Origin: Bacillota bacterium
GTDB taxonomy: Bacteria > Bacillota > Clostridia > Christensenellales > Aristaeellaceae
DNA length: 64,000 nt
NCBI GenBank assembly: GCA_023392515.1
Contig: JAEVYX010000049.1
Location: forward strand, 1-64,000
Direction of reading: 5' to 3'
In this document: positions 26,519 through 34,976 of the stretch, piece after piece
Layout of the letters: each line of letters begins with the position of its first letter
Numbering within the stretch: the first letter of the stretch is position 1
The notes under the pieces: generated by a model
Seen by the model: only the letters and a program-made list of their open reading frames with translations
Told to the model about the DNA's origin: nothing
Databases searched by the model: none
Position numbers and translations under genes: made by a program

Positions 26519-28006
26519 ATGAAACTGGCTTTTGAATACGGCCATGGGACCATGGCGGCGGAGCTGCCCGATAATACGGATGTGTTTATTCCCGGAACCA
26601 CTGTGCCGGACCCTCCCTGCATTCCGGAAGGGGAAATTGCGGCAAGAACATTGGAGAGCATCCGCAATCCCATCGGGATGGAGCCGCTCTCAAAGCTGGC
26701 CCATAAAGGGGCCAAGTGCGTCATCGTTTTCCCGGACAGGGTAAAGGGGGGAGAACAGCCCACTGCTCACCGGAAGGTTGCCATTCCCTTGATTCTTTCT
26801 GAACTTTATGCCGCCGGGGTGGAGAAAAAAGATATCCTGCTCATTTGCTCCAATGGCCTGCACCGCAAAAATACCGAGCAGGAAATCCGGGGTATACTGG
26901 GAGATGATCTGTTCAATGAGTTCTGGTATACCCATCAAATTATCAACCATGACAGCGAGGATTACGACCATCTGGTGGACCTGGGTGTAACAGATCGGGG
27001 TGACCCGGTGCTGATGAACAAGTACGTCCACGACGCGGATGTGGCGGTCTTGATCGGCCACACCCAGGGCAACCCCTATGGGGGCTACTCCGGCGGATAT
27101 AAGCACTGCGCCACGGGAATCACCCACTGGCGGTCTATCGCCAGCCACCATGTGCCCCAGGTCATGCACCGGAAGGATTTCACCCCGGTGAGCCAATCCA
27201 GCCTGATGCGTTCCAAGTTTGACGAGATCGGCATGCACATGGAAGCCTCTATGGGCAAAAAGTTTTTCTGCTGCGACGCGGTATTGGATACCTACTCCCG
27301 GCAGATTGCCGTATTTTCCGGCTATGCGGCGAAAATGCAGCCCCTTTCCTGGGAAGTGGCGGACAAGCGCACTTATGTCCACTGGGCGGAAAAGAAGTAT
27401 GATGTCATGGTTTTTGGCATGCCTCAGTTTTTTCACTATGGGGAGGGCATGGGCACCAACCCGATTATGCTTATGCAGGCAATTTCGGCCCAGGTCGTCC
27501 GGCATAAAAGGATTATGAGCGACAAGTGCGTCATTATCTGCTCCAGCCTGTGCAACGGCTTTTTTCATGACGAATTGTGGCCCTATACCCGGGAAATGTA
27601 CGAAATGTTCCAGCATGATCAGATGAACATTCTCCCGGACATGAACCGGTATGGAGAGCTTTTCTCCAACAAGGAGGAATATATCAAAAAGTACCGTTTC
27701 GGAAACGCATTCCACCCTTTTCATGGCTTTTCCATGATCTCCTGCGGCCATATTGCCGAAATGAATACCAGCGCCATATACCTTGTGGGCGCTCAGGAAC
27801 CGGGTTTTGCCAGGGGCATGGGGCTGAAAACCAGGGCCACTTTTGAGGAGGCTTTGGCAGATGCCAAGAAAAAGTTCGTGGGGGAAAATCCCAATATACT
27901 GGCGCTGCCCCTCACCTTCAAAACCGCCTCCGTTCACCTGTGCATGAAAGACCCCTCCCAAAACAGCAGCGTGGCCGACGTAAGCAGCCACCCCTGCTGC
28001 GGCTGA
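26519..28006 (+). CDS. LarA-family (nickel-pincer) 2-hydroxyacid racemase/epimerase
   Basis: A 495-residue LarA-like protein. Candidate catalytic residues are His115 (SNGLHRKN), His181 (IGHTQGN) and Lys195 (SGGYKHC); the 66-residue spacing between the two histidines equals that of His108 and His174 in Lactobacillus LarA. RTLESIRNPIG is typical of the N-terminal domain. The ATG at 26519 is 10 bases after AAGGGGG; an ATG at 26510 overlaps the previous stop. LarA homologues racemise or epimerise lactate, malate, gluconate and others. LarB/C/E nickel-pincer genes are not in the window. The operon suggests racemisation of the hydroxyacid the dehydrogenase oxidises. Confidence 0.87.
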   Translation: MKLAFEYGHGTMAAELPDNTDVFIPGTTVPDPPCIPEGEIAARTLESIRNPIGMEPLSKLAHKGAKCVIVFPDRVKGGEQPTAHRKVAIPLILSELYAAGVEKKDILLICSNGLHRKNTEQEIRGILGDDLFNEFWYTHQIINHDSEDYDHLVDLGVTDRGDPVLMNKYVHDADVAVLIGHTQGNPYGGYSGGYKHCATGITHWRSIASHHVPQVMHRKDFTPVSQSSLMRSKFDEIGMHMEASMGKKFFCCDAVLDTYSRQIAVFSGYAAKMQPLSWEVADKRTYVHWAEKKYDVMVFGMPQFFHYGEGMGTNPIMLMQAISAQVVRHKRIMSDKCVIICSSLCNGFFHDELWPYTREMYEMFQHDQMNILPDMNRYGELFSNKEEYIKKYRFGNAFHPFHGFSMISCGHIAEMNTSAIYLVGAQEPGFARGMGLKTRATFEEALADAKKKFVGENPNILALPLTFKTASVHLCMKDPSQNSSVADVSSHPCCG

Positions 28007-28032
28007 CCGGGCCAGCGGAGGGATGTGTACAA

Positions 28033-28821
28033 ATGCAGGAATTACCGTATTTCCTAATTTGCCTTGCGGCAACGACGCTGGGGGCTATCAGCGGCATTGG
28101 CGGAGGCGTAATCATCAAGCCGGTCCTGGATGCCCTGTCACCCTTGGGCGTATCATCTATCAGTTTTCTGTCCGCCTGCACCGTGTGGGTGATGGCAGTG
28201 GTCAGCATGGTTACAAAACGCGGCTGCGGTGCCAAATTGGATTCGCGGTGCTGCACGCTATTGGCTCTTGGCAGCGTGCTAGGCGGCATCCTGGGCAAAG
28301 CTGCCTTTGGGTATGTCCGGCAATGGATTGGCAATGATACCGCGGTGGGCATGTGGCAGAACATATTGATGCTTGCTTTGACAGCGCTGGTCTTTGCCTA
28401 CTATGTTTACAAGCACAGGCTAAAAAGCCTGAGTTGCCAAAGCTTGGTGCTATGCGCCGCGGTTGGGCTTTCCCTGGGGCTGATATCCGCATTTCTAGGC
28501 ATCGGCGGCGGGCCCATCAACCTGATGGTGCTCTCCTACCTGTTTTCCATGGATGCAAAGACATCGGCGCTGCATTCACTTTACATCATTTTGTTTTCCC
28601 AAACAGCAAGCCTGATCACCACCTTTGCGGGAGGATCGGTCCCTCCGTTTTCTCCTGTTGTTCTTGTGCTGATGGCTTTGGGCGGCGTGCTGGGTGCCAT
28701 GCTGGGCCGCAGTTTGAACAGGCGAATGAGCAACCACGGCGTGGAACGGCTCTTTCAAGGCGTGCTTGTGATGATTCTTTGCATTTGCGTTTACAACATC
28801 CTTCGCTTCATGAGCTTATAA
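28033..28821 (+). CDS. TauE/SafE-family (sulfite/sulfonate exporter type) membrane protein
   Basis: A 262-residue membrane protein made of two related halves, each with a glycine-rich opening: ISGIGGGVIIKPVLDAL near residue 20 and LGIGGGPINLMVLSYL in the second half; about eight membrane segments. The ATG at 28033 follows GGAGGG by 10 bases. The family exports sulfite or sulfonates or carries other organic anions. As the last gene of the operon behind an SsuA-type importer it supports, but does not prove, organosulfonate metabolism. Confidence 0.85.
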   Translation: MQELPYFLICLAATTLGAISGIGGGVIIKPVLDALSPLGVSSISFLSACTVWVMAVVSMVTKRGCGAKLDSRCCTLLALGSVLGGILGKAAFGYVRQWIGNDTAVGMWQNILMLALTALVFAYYVYKHRLKSLSCQSLVLCAAVGLSLGLISAFLGIGGGPINLMVLSYLFSMDAKTSALHSLYIILFSQTASLITTFAGGSVPPFSPVVLVLMALGGVLGAMLGRSLNRRMSNHGVERLFQGVLVMILCICVYNILRFMSL

Positions 28822-28826
28822 AAACA

Positions 28827-28878
28827 AGGGGTTGTCTCGCTGCGATTCACTCGCTTTGGGACAGCCTCCTGTTTTTTA
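28827..28878 (+). terminator. Rho-independent terminator
   Basis: AGGGGTTGTCTC and GGGACAGCCTCCT pair (with one G-U) and are followed by GTTTTTTAA. It ends the operon that began at 18896 and faces the converging DUF4832 gene. Confidence 0.85.
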
Positions 28879-28932
28879 ACGCTACATATATTCTCGCTCG
28901 ATATGGCAGCATTTGGCGGCCGAAGCAGTGGT

Positions 28933-30297
28933 TTATATGCCAGGGGTGACGCGCATCAATTCATACCACAATCCGTCCTCTGCCGTATCCATGGCCAGCG
29001 CTATTCCCGGCTTTTGTGTATCGGGGTTCATGATGCCGACAGATATTATCCATTCGCCCTTTGGTAAAATGGTTTTATCGGCGGAAATGCTGACGGAAAC
29101 GGCGGTGCCGGGCACGACATCGGCCAAATGAAAATCGAGCGGGAGCACAGCTTCGCCGCTGCCGCTCTGGATGCGTAGGCATGCCGGCCAATCGAAATAG
29201 AAAGGTGCGCTGCCATCGTTTTCAAAGGTTAAAAGAAAAGAAACGCCGCCTTCATTTCCTTGGGAAGCCTTACAGGCCGATACCCGGAGCCTGTAGCCGA
29301 TGGTGCGGTTCACCCGGTCAAGTGCGGTTTGAAGGGTGCCGCCGCGGGCGATATTCACAAAGCTGCCTGGGCCGATCCAGCTTGTATGGGATCGCTCAAA
29401 CAGTGTGAGTGTTTCCTCCGGATTGTCGCTGAGCAGATGCTCAGCCTTGGTGCTTGTGGTCAACTCACCGCCGATGGGCGCGCAAAGCCAGGCTTCCGGC
29501 ATGGGGGACAGCCCATTTTCTTCTCCCGTTTGGTTGTATACGCCGCCTTGGGCAATCCAGTCAAGCCAGGTTTCAGTAGAGTCCGGATCCCCGGCGGCGT
29601 CGTTAAACAACCCCATGCCATTCTCTTTTGCTATGGCAAATGGCCTGCGCATCATGAGTTTGGCCTTTGGAAAAGAGGTCAAATAGGGCGTTACGTATTG
29701 ATTTCGGACCTCTTCCAAAGGGAAGGATGGCAGTTTATCATGTACATGCCATTCGCCCCAATGCCCCAGGGAGCCAATTTGGACATAGGCAAAGAAGGAG
29801 TCCTTTCCGTAACGCTCCCCCAGTGCGGCGATGGCTTTCGCGTGTGCTTTTATTAATTCCGGATTGCTGTAGTCGGGGCTGTAGCCGCGTCCGTAGGATA
29901 CGTTGTAAGCCTCCCCGTCTTTTCCAGTTTTTTCATACAGCCAATTGGGTATATCCCGGTGCTTTTTACTGCCGGGCCTATCCATCACAAAGCGGAAGAT
30001 GACATGCTTTCCTTGACTGAGCCACTGGGAAAAGAGATTGGCTTCTTCAAAGGCCGCAAAGTCATACACGCCTTCTTCCGGCTCAAATTCAGCCCAGGTA
30101 AGATCGGCGTAAACGAGTGTGAAGGGCTGTTCCCGGGGGCCGGGATCGCTGGCCCACGCCACATTGCCTATAAAGGGGTTGACAAGCTCCTTTTCACTTG
30201 GGGGATAGGAAACGGATACCGTGAGTGATTCAGCCCCTGCATAAACAGGCAGGAAGGCAACCAGCAGTAACAAGACAGCATACCGGATCCGCCGCAT
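28933..30297 (-). CDS. DUF4832-type secreted protein
   Basis: A 454-residue exported protein: basic start, hydrophobic core and YAGA cleavage region within the first 23 residues. The first part resembles a TIM-barrel glycosidase (LTWAEFEPEEGVYDFAAFEEAN, SLGHWGEWH) and the C-terminal part a beta-sandwich (VSFLLTFENDGSAPFYFDWPA), which is the DUF4874/DUF4832 arrangement. The ATG at 30297 follows GGGCGGGG; ATG 30312 and TTG 30315 are alternatives. It is the last gene of the pel-CotH operon, so it may bind or trim the exopolysaccharide. No enzymatic activity is established for the family. Confidence 0.75.
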   Translation of the reverse strand: MRRIRYAVLLLLVAFLPVYAGAESLTVSVSYPPSEKELVNPFIGNVAWASDPGPREQPFTLVYADLTWAEFEPEEGVYDFAAFEEANLFSQWLSQGKHVIFRFVMDRPGSKKHRDIPNWLYEKTGKDGEAYNVSYGRGYSPDYSNPELIKAHAKAIAALGERYGKDSFFAYVQIGSLGHWGEWHVHDKLPSFPLEEVRNQYVTPYLTSFPKAKLMMRRPFAIAKENGMGLFNDAAGDPDSTETWLDWIAQGGVYNQTGEENGLSPMPEAWLCAPIGGELTTSTKAEHLLSDNPEETLTLFERSHTSWIGPGSFVNIARGGTLQTALDRVNRTIGYRLRVSACKASQGNEGGVSFLLTFENDGSAPFYFDWPACLRIQSGSGEAVLPLDFHLADVVPGTAVSVSISADKTILPKGEWIISVGIMNPDTQKPGIALAMDTAEDGLWYELMRVTPGI

Positions 30298-30311
30298 GGC
30301 AACCCCGCCCA

Positions 30312-31010
30312 TCAATCAATATAATCGCCGTTATACTGGACAAGCGTTACGTCCGTTACGGCGTTCAGGTTGCGAATTTCGTCCACGAAAGCCAGCTTGT
30401 TTTTCTTTACACGCACCTCGACAGCCATTTCCACATCCTGCTTGCGCATGGTTTTGGACTTGATTTGGTACGGATTTGTGCCCAGCGCACGGCGTATAGA
30501 ATCGTCTATGCTGTCGCCTGTATAGTGAATCAGCAGGATGTACATATCTTCCCGGATGCGCCGGACACGCAAAAGAATAAACAGCAGCAGGCTCATGATG
30601 GCCAATACCATCAGCGCGATATAGAACATGCCTGCGCCGATGGCAATGCCCACAGCCACAGCTAAAAACAAGTACATTAAATCCATCGGTTCTTTAATGG
30701 CCGTTCTGTACCGCACGATGGACAGCGCGCCCACCATGCCCAGCGACAGCACTACGTTGGATTGAATGGTGACGATGATCGTGCAGGTTAAAACCGTCAT
30801 GGCTGCCAGGGACACTGCAAAGGAATGGCTGTAGACAACACCGGTATATGTTTTGCGATATAGAAAAAACAGGAGCAATCCTACCAGCAAAGAAAGTAGT
30901 ATATAAACAGCTGCTTTGGTAATGGTCGCGACGGACGCGCCCTGCAGGAATCCCCCCGCTTCCAGAACCGAGTTTTTGATAATGTCTTTGAATGTCAAGG
31001 CATTTTCCAT
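30312..31010 (-). CDS. DUF4956 membrane protein
   Basis: A 232-residue protein with four membrane segments (about residues 30-50, 60-85, 88-105 and 115-145), the conserved GALSIVRYRTAIKEP stretch, and a soluble C-terminal ferredoxin-like part. The ATG at 31010 follows GGAGGG and lies inside the end of the VTC-domain gene (overlap 16 bases). DUF4956 proteins regularly accompany VTC-domain and CotH proteins, as here. Function unknown; a membrane partner of the VTC domain is likely. Confidence 0.85.
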   Translation of the reverse strand: MENALTFKDIIKNSVLEAGGFLQGASVATITKAAVYILLSLLVGLLLFFLYRKTYTGVVYSHSFAVSLAAMTVLTCTIIVTIQSNVVLSLGMVGALSIVRYRTAIKEPMDLMYLFLAVAVGIAIGAGMFYIALMVLAIMSLLLFILLRVRRIREDMYILLIHYTGDSIDDSIRRALGTNPYQIKSKTMRKQDVEMAVEVRVKKNKLAFVDEIRNLNAVTDVTLVQYNGDYID

Positions 31011-31732
31011 AAGAGTCCCTCCGCTCGATTGTTTTGCTTCTCCCGTACCGCCGCGTCGCAGCATAGCACATACTTGGATGCCGCCGTCATAATGCTGGAC
31101 CTGGGCGGCAGAAGACGGCGAACCAAATTTGGCAAAAAAGTGGTAAACTTGACTTCCATAATCATTTGATTGGCAGCCAGCACTTCCAGAGTGGGCAGGC
31201 CTTTGTCAAACAGATCAAATGCGCCGAAGCCAGCTCGTACGTGCTTATCGAAGGTGATGCGCACATCCCCGGACTCCACCACAAACGGTTCCCGGTCATA
31301 ATCCACAATCACCCGGGGCCGCATGATCCTCGAGGTGCATTCATAGTAGAATTCGCGCATCAGGTTATGGCTGCTCTTTCTTAAAAAGCTGTAATCCCCC
31401 TCAAGCAGTGCCGAAAGCTCTTCTTTTTGAAGCGGTGCGCTTTCCTTGTGGATGTACTGCCCGAACTTGTTTTTCCGCTCCAGCAGAATCTTGCTGTCCA
31501 GGCAATTATAGACGCGAATGCGGTATTTATGGCGAAGATGAACCCCCATTTCCTTCTCTTCGTAGGCCGTATTCCAATAGTCATCGAAATACAGGCTTCT
31601 GATCCAATATTCGCCGTCTTCCCCGGCATTGGGATCCCTTGGAATCACGCCCAGCATTCTGGCCCGGAGAAGTGCCCAATCCGGCATACTTATCAAATAT
31701 TTCAGCTCATGGCGATAGGCGGCAGTTTTCAT
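30995..31732 (-). CDS. VTC-domain (polyphosphate polymerase-like) protein
   Basis: A 245-residue VTC catalytic-domain protein. It has the tunnel-lining basic/acidic strands: YRHELKYLIS at the start, SLYFDD, HKYRIRVYN, ILLERKNK, a central VIVDYDRE and a late LEVLAANQMIMEVKF. Eukaryotic VTC4 uses this fold to make polyphosphate from ATP; in bacteria it pairs with DUF4956 and CotH. It overlaps both neighbours by ATGA-type or longer overlaps, so it is strictly co-translated. No membrane segment; the membrane link is probably DUF4956. Whether it makes polyphosphate or another phosphate product here is unknown. Confidence 0.87.
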   Translation of the reverse strand: MKTAAYRHELKYLISMPDWALLRARMLGVIPRDPNAGEDGEYWIRSLYFDDYWNTAYEEKEMGVHLRHKYRIRVYNCLDSKILLERKNKFGQYIHKESAPLQKEELSALLEGDYSFLRKSSHNLMREFYYECTSRIMRPRVIVDYDREPFVVESGDVRITFDKHVRAGFGAFDLFDKGLPTLEVLAANQMIMEVKFTTFLPNLVRRLLPPRSSIMTAASKYVLCCDAAVREKQNNRAEGLLWKMP

Positions 31733-33486
31733 TGCGAGTTGCTCACCGTCCCATCCGGATTGACGGTAAAGCGGCGCATTCCCTGATGAGCACCTGATGA
31801 AGTGAAAACCTGATCGAACGCGATTTGCGTTTCACTGCTTTCATTTCGCGCAACCACCCGCCAATAGTAAACGCCCTCCGTCAGAAGCGGGATTTCTATC
31901 TGAATCGGCAGTTGATTCAGCCGTTCAAGCACAATCGCATCTTTGGAAAAGGACCAGTCGGTAGCAATCTGAACGTCGTAGCGTACAAGTTCGCCGTCGA
32001 AATCATAGGCTTCATTCCAATGAAGATGCAAGGCGTCCGTGGCATTTTCAACTTCTCCAAGGAAGAAGGGCATGGGTTTATTCAAAGAATTAAGAAAATA
32101 CTGATAGGAACGTTCCGTATCAAAGGGCATGTTTTGATAAATCAATTCCAGCTGCTCAAGCGTACAACCAAGCTGAATGGTATCCGGCATCTTATGTGTA
32201 AAGGGATCCACAACCTGGCGGTATGTTTTAATAAGCTGTGCAATGCGTTCCGGCGTGATGACATTCTCATGGAGGTATGTTACTTTATCCGTCAGGAGCT
32301 TCCTGTACTCGGGTATACGCAGCATCCTGCTGAAAAGCACAATGCCCCAGTAATCGGATACGCCCCGTGTCCATTCCGCTTCCTTCCATTCGTTTTCTAG
32401 CAACTCGTCCTCATAGTAGGACAGCGCTCCGTCACCATCCCATATCAGGTAATACCATGTATCGCTGTTTACGGGGCTGTACAGCAGGTAGTTTTGGGCA
32501 TTGCTGTCCGGGTTCGCCATGAGGATGTTAAACGCCAGATAGCTTGTCAGGTTGTCGATATCAAAATATTTATCAACAACATTCTCAATAGGCTGGGTAT
32601 AATCGTTCACTGCTTCCAGCATGGCAATCAGCTTGGTGTGATCTTCCGTTGTTTTAGGCTCCAGCACCTCGCTGAATGTGGCAAGGTTATATTCTGGGTC
32701 TGAATACAGGTGAATCTGATCCTCATACCGAAACATTTCGCACATGTTTGCTTTGTACAGGTTGCCATCGCGGCTGAGGCCATGATTGCGCAAATAGCGC
32801 CCATTGGGCAGTTCAACCTGTGTAAAAAGGCCGTAATCCACAAATTCGCCTGCGGGTGCTATGGCCGTTTCATCCTTTATAAACACATGGACAAACTGGG
32901 TCCGAAGGCTTGTCAGATCCGGTATTTCCTGCAAAAGTGTAAAAAATAGCATGTTCCGAAGCCTTGTCGGATCACTTGGATGCTTGTTGATTGCAATGGC
33001 ACGCTGACCACGCCATAACCCGGTGTTGTCATTTAAATCGATGCGGTAGGATTTCTGCGTATAACCTGTGCTGGTACGCCCCCGTACGTTGATGGTGGCA
33101 TTGGTTTCAGTGGCGTTGAAGCCAAGCTCACCGGGCAGCGGGCCGTTTTCATCACCGATCTGTAGGATGACTTCTGTCTTGATTTTTTCAACATCCGTCA
33201 TGCCCTGCAGGTTCAAATAGGAATTTACTTCTTCAAACGTATGGTTTGTACCGTCCGCCATCGTTCCTTTTTTGACGGTTATGTAAAAGCAGGTGAGCGC
33301 GGCAGGGTCATATTCCGAATAAAGCGACGCGTCATCCTTTAGGGGCAGGGAATTCGCGTCCGGCAGGGCGGCCTTGGGCACTGCAGGAACCTTCAAGGAG
33401 GCATCCTTGGATTCCGGGGTGAATGTGCAGCCGCTCAAGAGCGTGGCAAGTAATATAAGGCAAATCAAAACACGGGCATGTTTCAT
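31729..33486 (-). CDS. CotH-family lipoprotein (atypical secreted protein kinase fold)
   Basis: A 585-residue lipoprotein: lipobox LLSGC with Cys20. CotH features are RGRTSTGYTQKSYRIDLND, LFTQVELPNGRYL, the PDSNAQNYLLYS metal/catalytic segment and IWDGDGAL. A fibronectin-III-like stretch lies near the C-terminus (DGELVRYDVQIATD). CotH of Bacillus spore coat is a protein kinase, and related proteins phosphorylate surface proteins. The ATG overlaps the PelG stop (ATGA) and its own stop overlaps the VTC gene, so it belongs to the pel operon. Extracytoplasmic location is supported by the lipobox. Confidence 0.9.
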   Translation of the reverse strand: MKHARVLICLILLATLLSGCTFTPESKDASLKVPAVPKAALPDANSLPLKDDASLYSEYDPAALTCFYITVKKGTMADGTNHTFEEVNSYLNLQGMTDVEKIKTEVILQIGDENGPLPGELGFNATETNATINVRGRTSTGYTQKSYRIDLNDNTGLWRGQRAIAINKHPSDPTRLRNMLFFTLLQEIPDLTSLRTQFVHVFIKDETAIAPAGEFVDYGLFTQVELPNGRYLRNHGLSRDGNLYKANMCEMFRYEDQIHLYSDPEYNLATFSEVLEPKTTEDHTKLIAMLEAVNDYTQPIENVVDKYFDIDNLTSYLAFNILMANPDSNAQNYLLYSPVNSDTWYYLIWDGDGALSYYEDELLENEWKEAEWTRGVSDYWGIVLFSRMLRIPEYRKLLTDKVTYLHENVITPERIAQLIKTYRQVVDPFTHKMPDTIQLGCTLEQLELIYQNMPFDTERSYQYFLNSLNKPMPFFLGEVENATDALHLHWNEAYDFDGELVRYDVQIATDWSFSKDAIVLERLNQLPIQIEIPLLTEGVYYWRVVARNESSETQIAFDQVFTSSGAHQGMRRFTVNPDGTVSNSQ

Positions 33487-34976
33487 GCATGGACCCCCTC
33501 GTTTTTCTGCTTGCGGGCAGTCTTCTGCGTTGCTCTTCTTTCAAGCCCTGCCGCAAATTTGGCCCATCCGCCTGCCTTTTGCTTGGAAAGCACAGGCTGC
33601 TCGCAAAACACATGGTAATCAATCTTGCGTACATACAGTATCAGCCGTGCCAATCCTACAAGGTACATGGCGGCGCCCGCGGCGGCTAGGCCGACACCGT
33701 ACACAAGGGGCGGCCCCTGAAGTGTTTGAAGTGTTACCAGCAGGTTGACTGTAAAAAACACAAAACTTGTTCCAAGCGCGCCCTTGCGGTCGTTATAATA
33801 AAGCTGCAACAGCATCAGGCTGTTTCCCACCGCATAGGCACTGTAACCTACGCACATCACCTGAAACATGCCGACCATCTCCCGGGTGAAGCCAATGGTC
33901 TCCAGAAAGTACCGCATCATGACGGCGTAAGTTACCATAAAAAAGACCTGAACCTGGGCGAGCTTGAAGATTTCCTGATTGAGCACCGTAACCATATCAT
34001 CCCTGGCCAGCCGGATTTCCGACAGCGTACCGCCGCCGGTTATTGCGGAAAAGTAACGCCGGTATTTTTGATAAAAATTGACCTCAACGGATACTACAAA
34101 ATTGACATTGGCCGGGATGGTCACCAGAAAGGCGAAGAACGCGGCCGCATCATGGGACGGCGCATGCCGAAACTGCCCCGCAACGGTTTCTCCAAGGGGG
34201 CTGAACCACATGATTACCAAATGCACAAAGGCTCCCGACATGCTCAATAACCCTGTGAGAATAAGGTCAGGCGTTTTCCCAAGCCACTCCAAAAAGGCGA
34301 ACAGGCTGCCTTTTCCCTGGGGGAAATATATTAGCAATACACGGGTGAAACCAAGGAGCATGACGCCATACCCGCACGCAAGCGATGCCATCAGTGCGGT
34401 GAGAACGCTGATGCCGCACAGGAGGAGTGTGAACCCCATGAGCAGCGCTGTCCCGACTCCGAAAAAAAACACGGCCAGAATGCGGCGGTAGTCCTTTGCC
34501 GCCGTGATATAGGCCATCTGCAGCCAGACAACAATCAACTCCATAAAAAGAACCCAGTTGAGAAACCTGTCCAGGAACGGAAGTTCCGGTGCTTTCATCA
34601 GGAACAATGCATAAAGGATACCGCCCGGAATCATGAGCAGAATGGCTCCGCCAAACAGGGAAGGCAAAACACGCTCCGGCGTTTCACGGTATAGCTGGTC
34701 CGCCACATACCTGGACAAAAGCATCTGCCAGACGGAACTTAGAATGAGGGAGCCCAAGAGAGCATAGACCATCATGGCTACCAACGTTTGGCTGTCATGT
34801 ACGGTGGCACCGAAAACCTGTGCCAGCCATTGTATGCCAAGCAGCAGAACAACCGCCAGCAGCATGGTACCGGAGCAGACTATGCTGGCATAGGCATAAG
34901 CGCGGACCTTTCGAATTGCTCCGCGCCCGACAAACAATTTCCTCAGTTCAAATCCGATTCCTGCCATGCTAAGCAT
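33483..34976 (-). CDS. pelG: Pel exopolysaccharide transporter PelG
   Basis: A 497-residue membrane protein with about 12 hydrophobic segments that begins with the diagnostic PelG sequence MAGIGFELRKLF (ATG 34967). AAGGAGGT lies 4 bases before an ATG at 34976 and 13 bases before 34967; either could be the start. PelG is a polysaccharide-exporter-superfamily flippase that works with PelD, PelE and PelF in the inner membrane. It overlaps PelF upstream and CotH downstream. Confidence 0.93.
   Translation of the reverse strand: MLSMAGIGFELRKLFVGRGAIRKVRAYAYASIVCSGTMLLAVVLLLGIQWLAQVFGATVHDSQTLVAMMVYALLGSLILSSVWQMLLSRYVADQLYRETPERVLPSLFGGAILLMIPGGILYALFLMKAPELPFLDRFLNWVLFMELIVVWLQMAYITAAKDYRRILAVFFFGVGTALLMGFTLLLCGISVLTALMASLACGYGVMLLGFTRVLLIYFPQGKGSLFAFLEWLGKTPDLILTGLLSMSGAFVHLVIMWFSPLGETVAGQFRHAPSHDAAAFFAFLVTIPANVNFVVSVEVNFYQKYRRYFSAITGGGTLSEIRLARDDMVTVLNQEIFKLAQVQVFFMVTYAVMMRYFLETIGFTREMVGMFQVMCVGYSAYAVGNSLMLLQLYYNDRKGALGTSFVFFTVNLLVTLQTLQGPPLVYGVGLAAAGAAMYLVGLARLILYVRKIDYHVFCEQPVLSKQKAGGWAKFAAGLERRATQKTARKQKNEGVHA

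Noticed and set aside
26690..28072. A 460-codon open frame on the minus strand opposite the LarA-like gene
   Set aside because: Its translation is low-complexity His/Gly/Val-rich with no recognisable domain, while the plus strand encodes a clear LarA-family protein.
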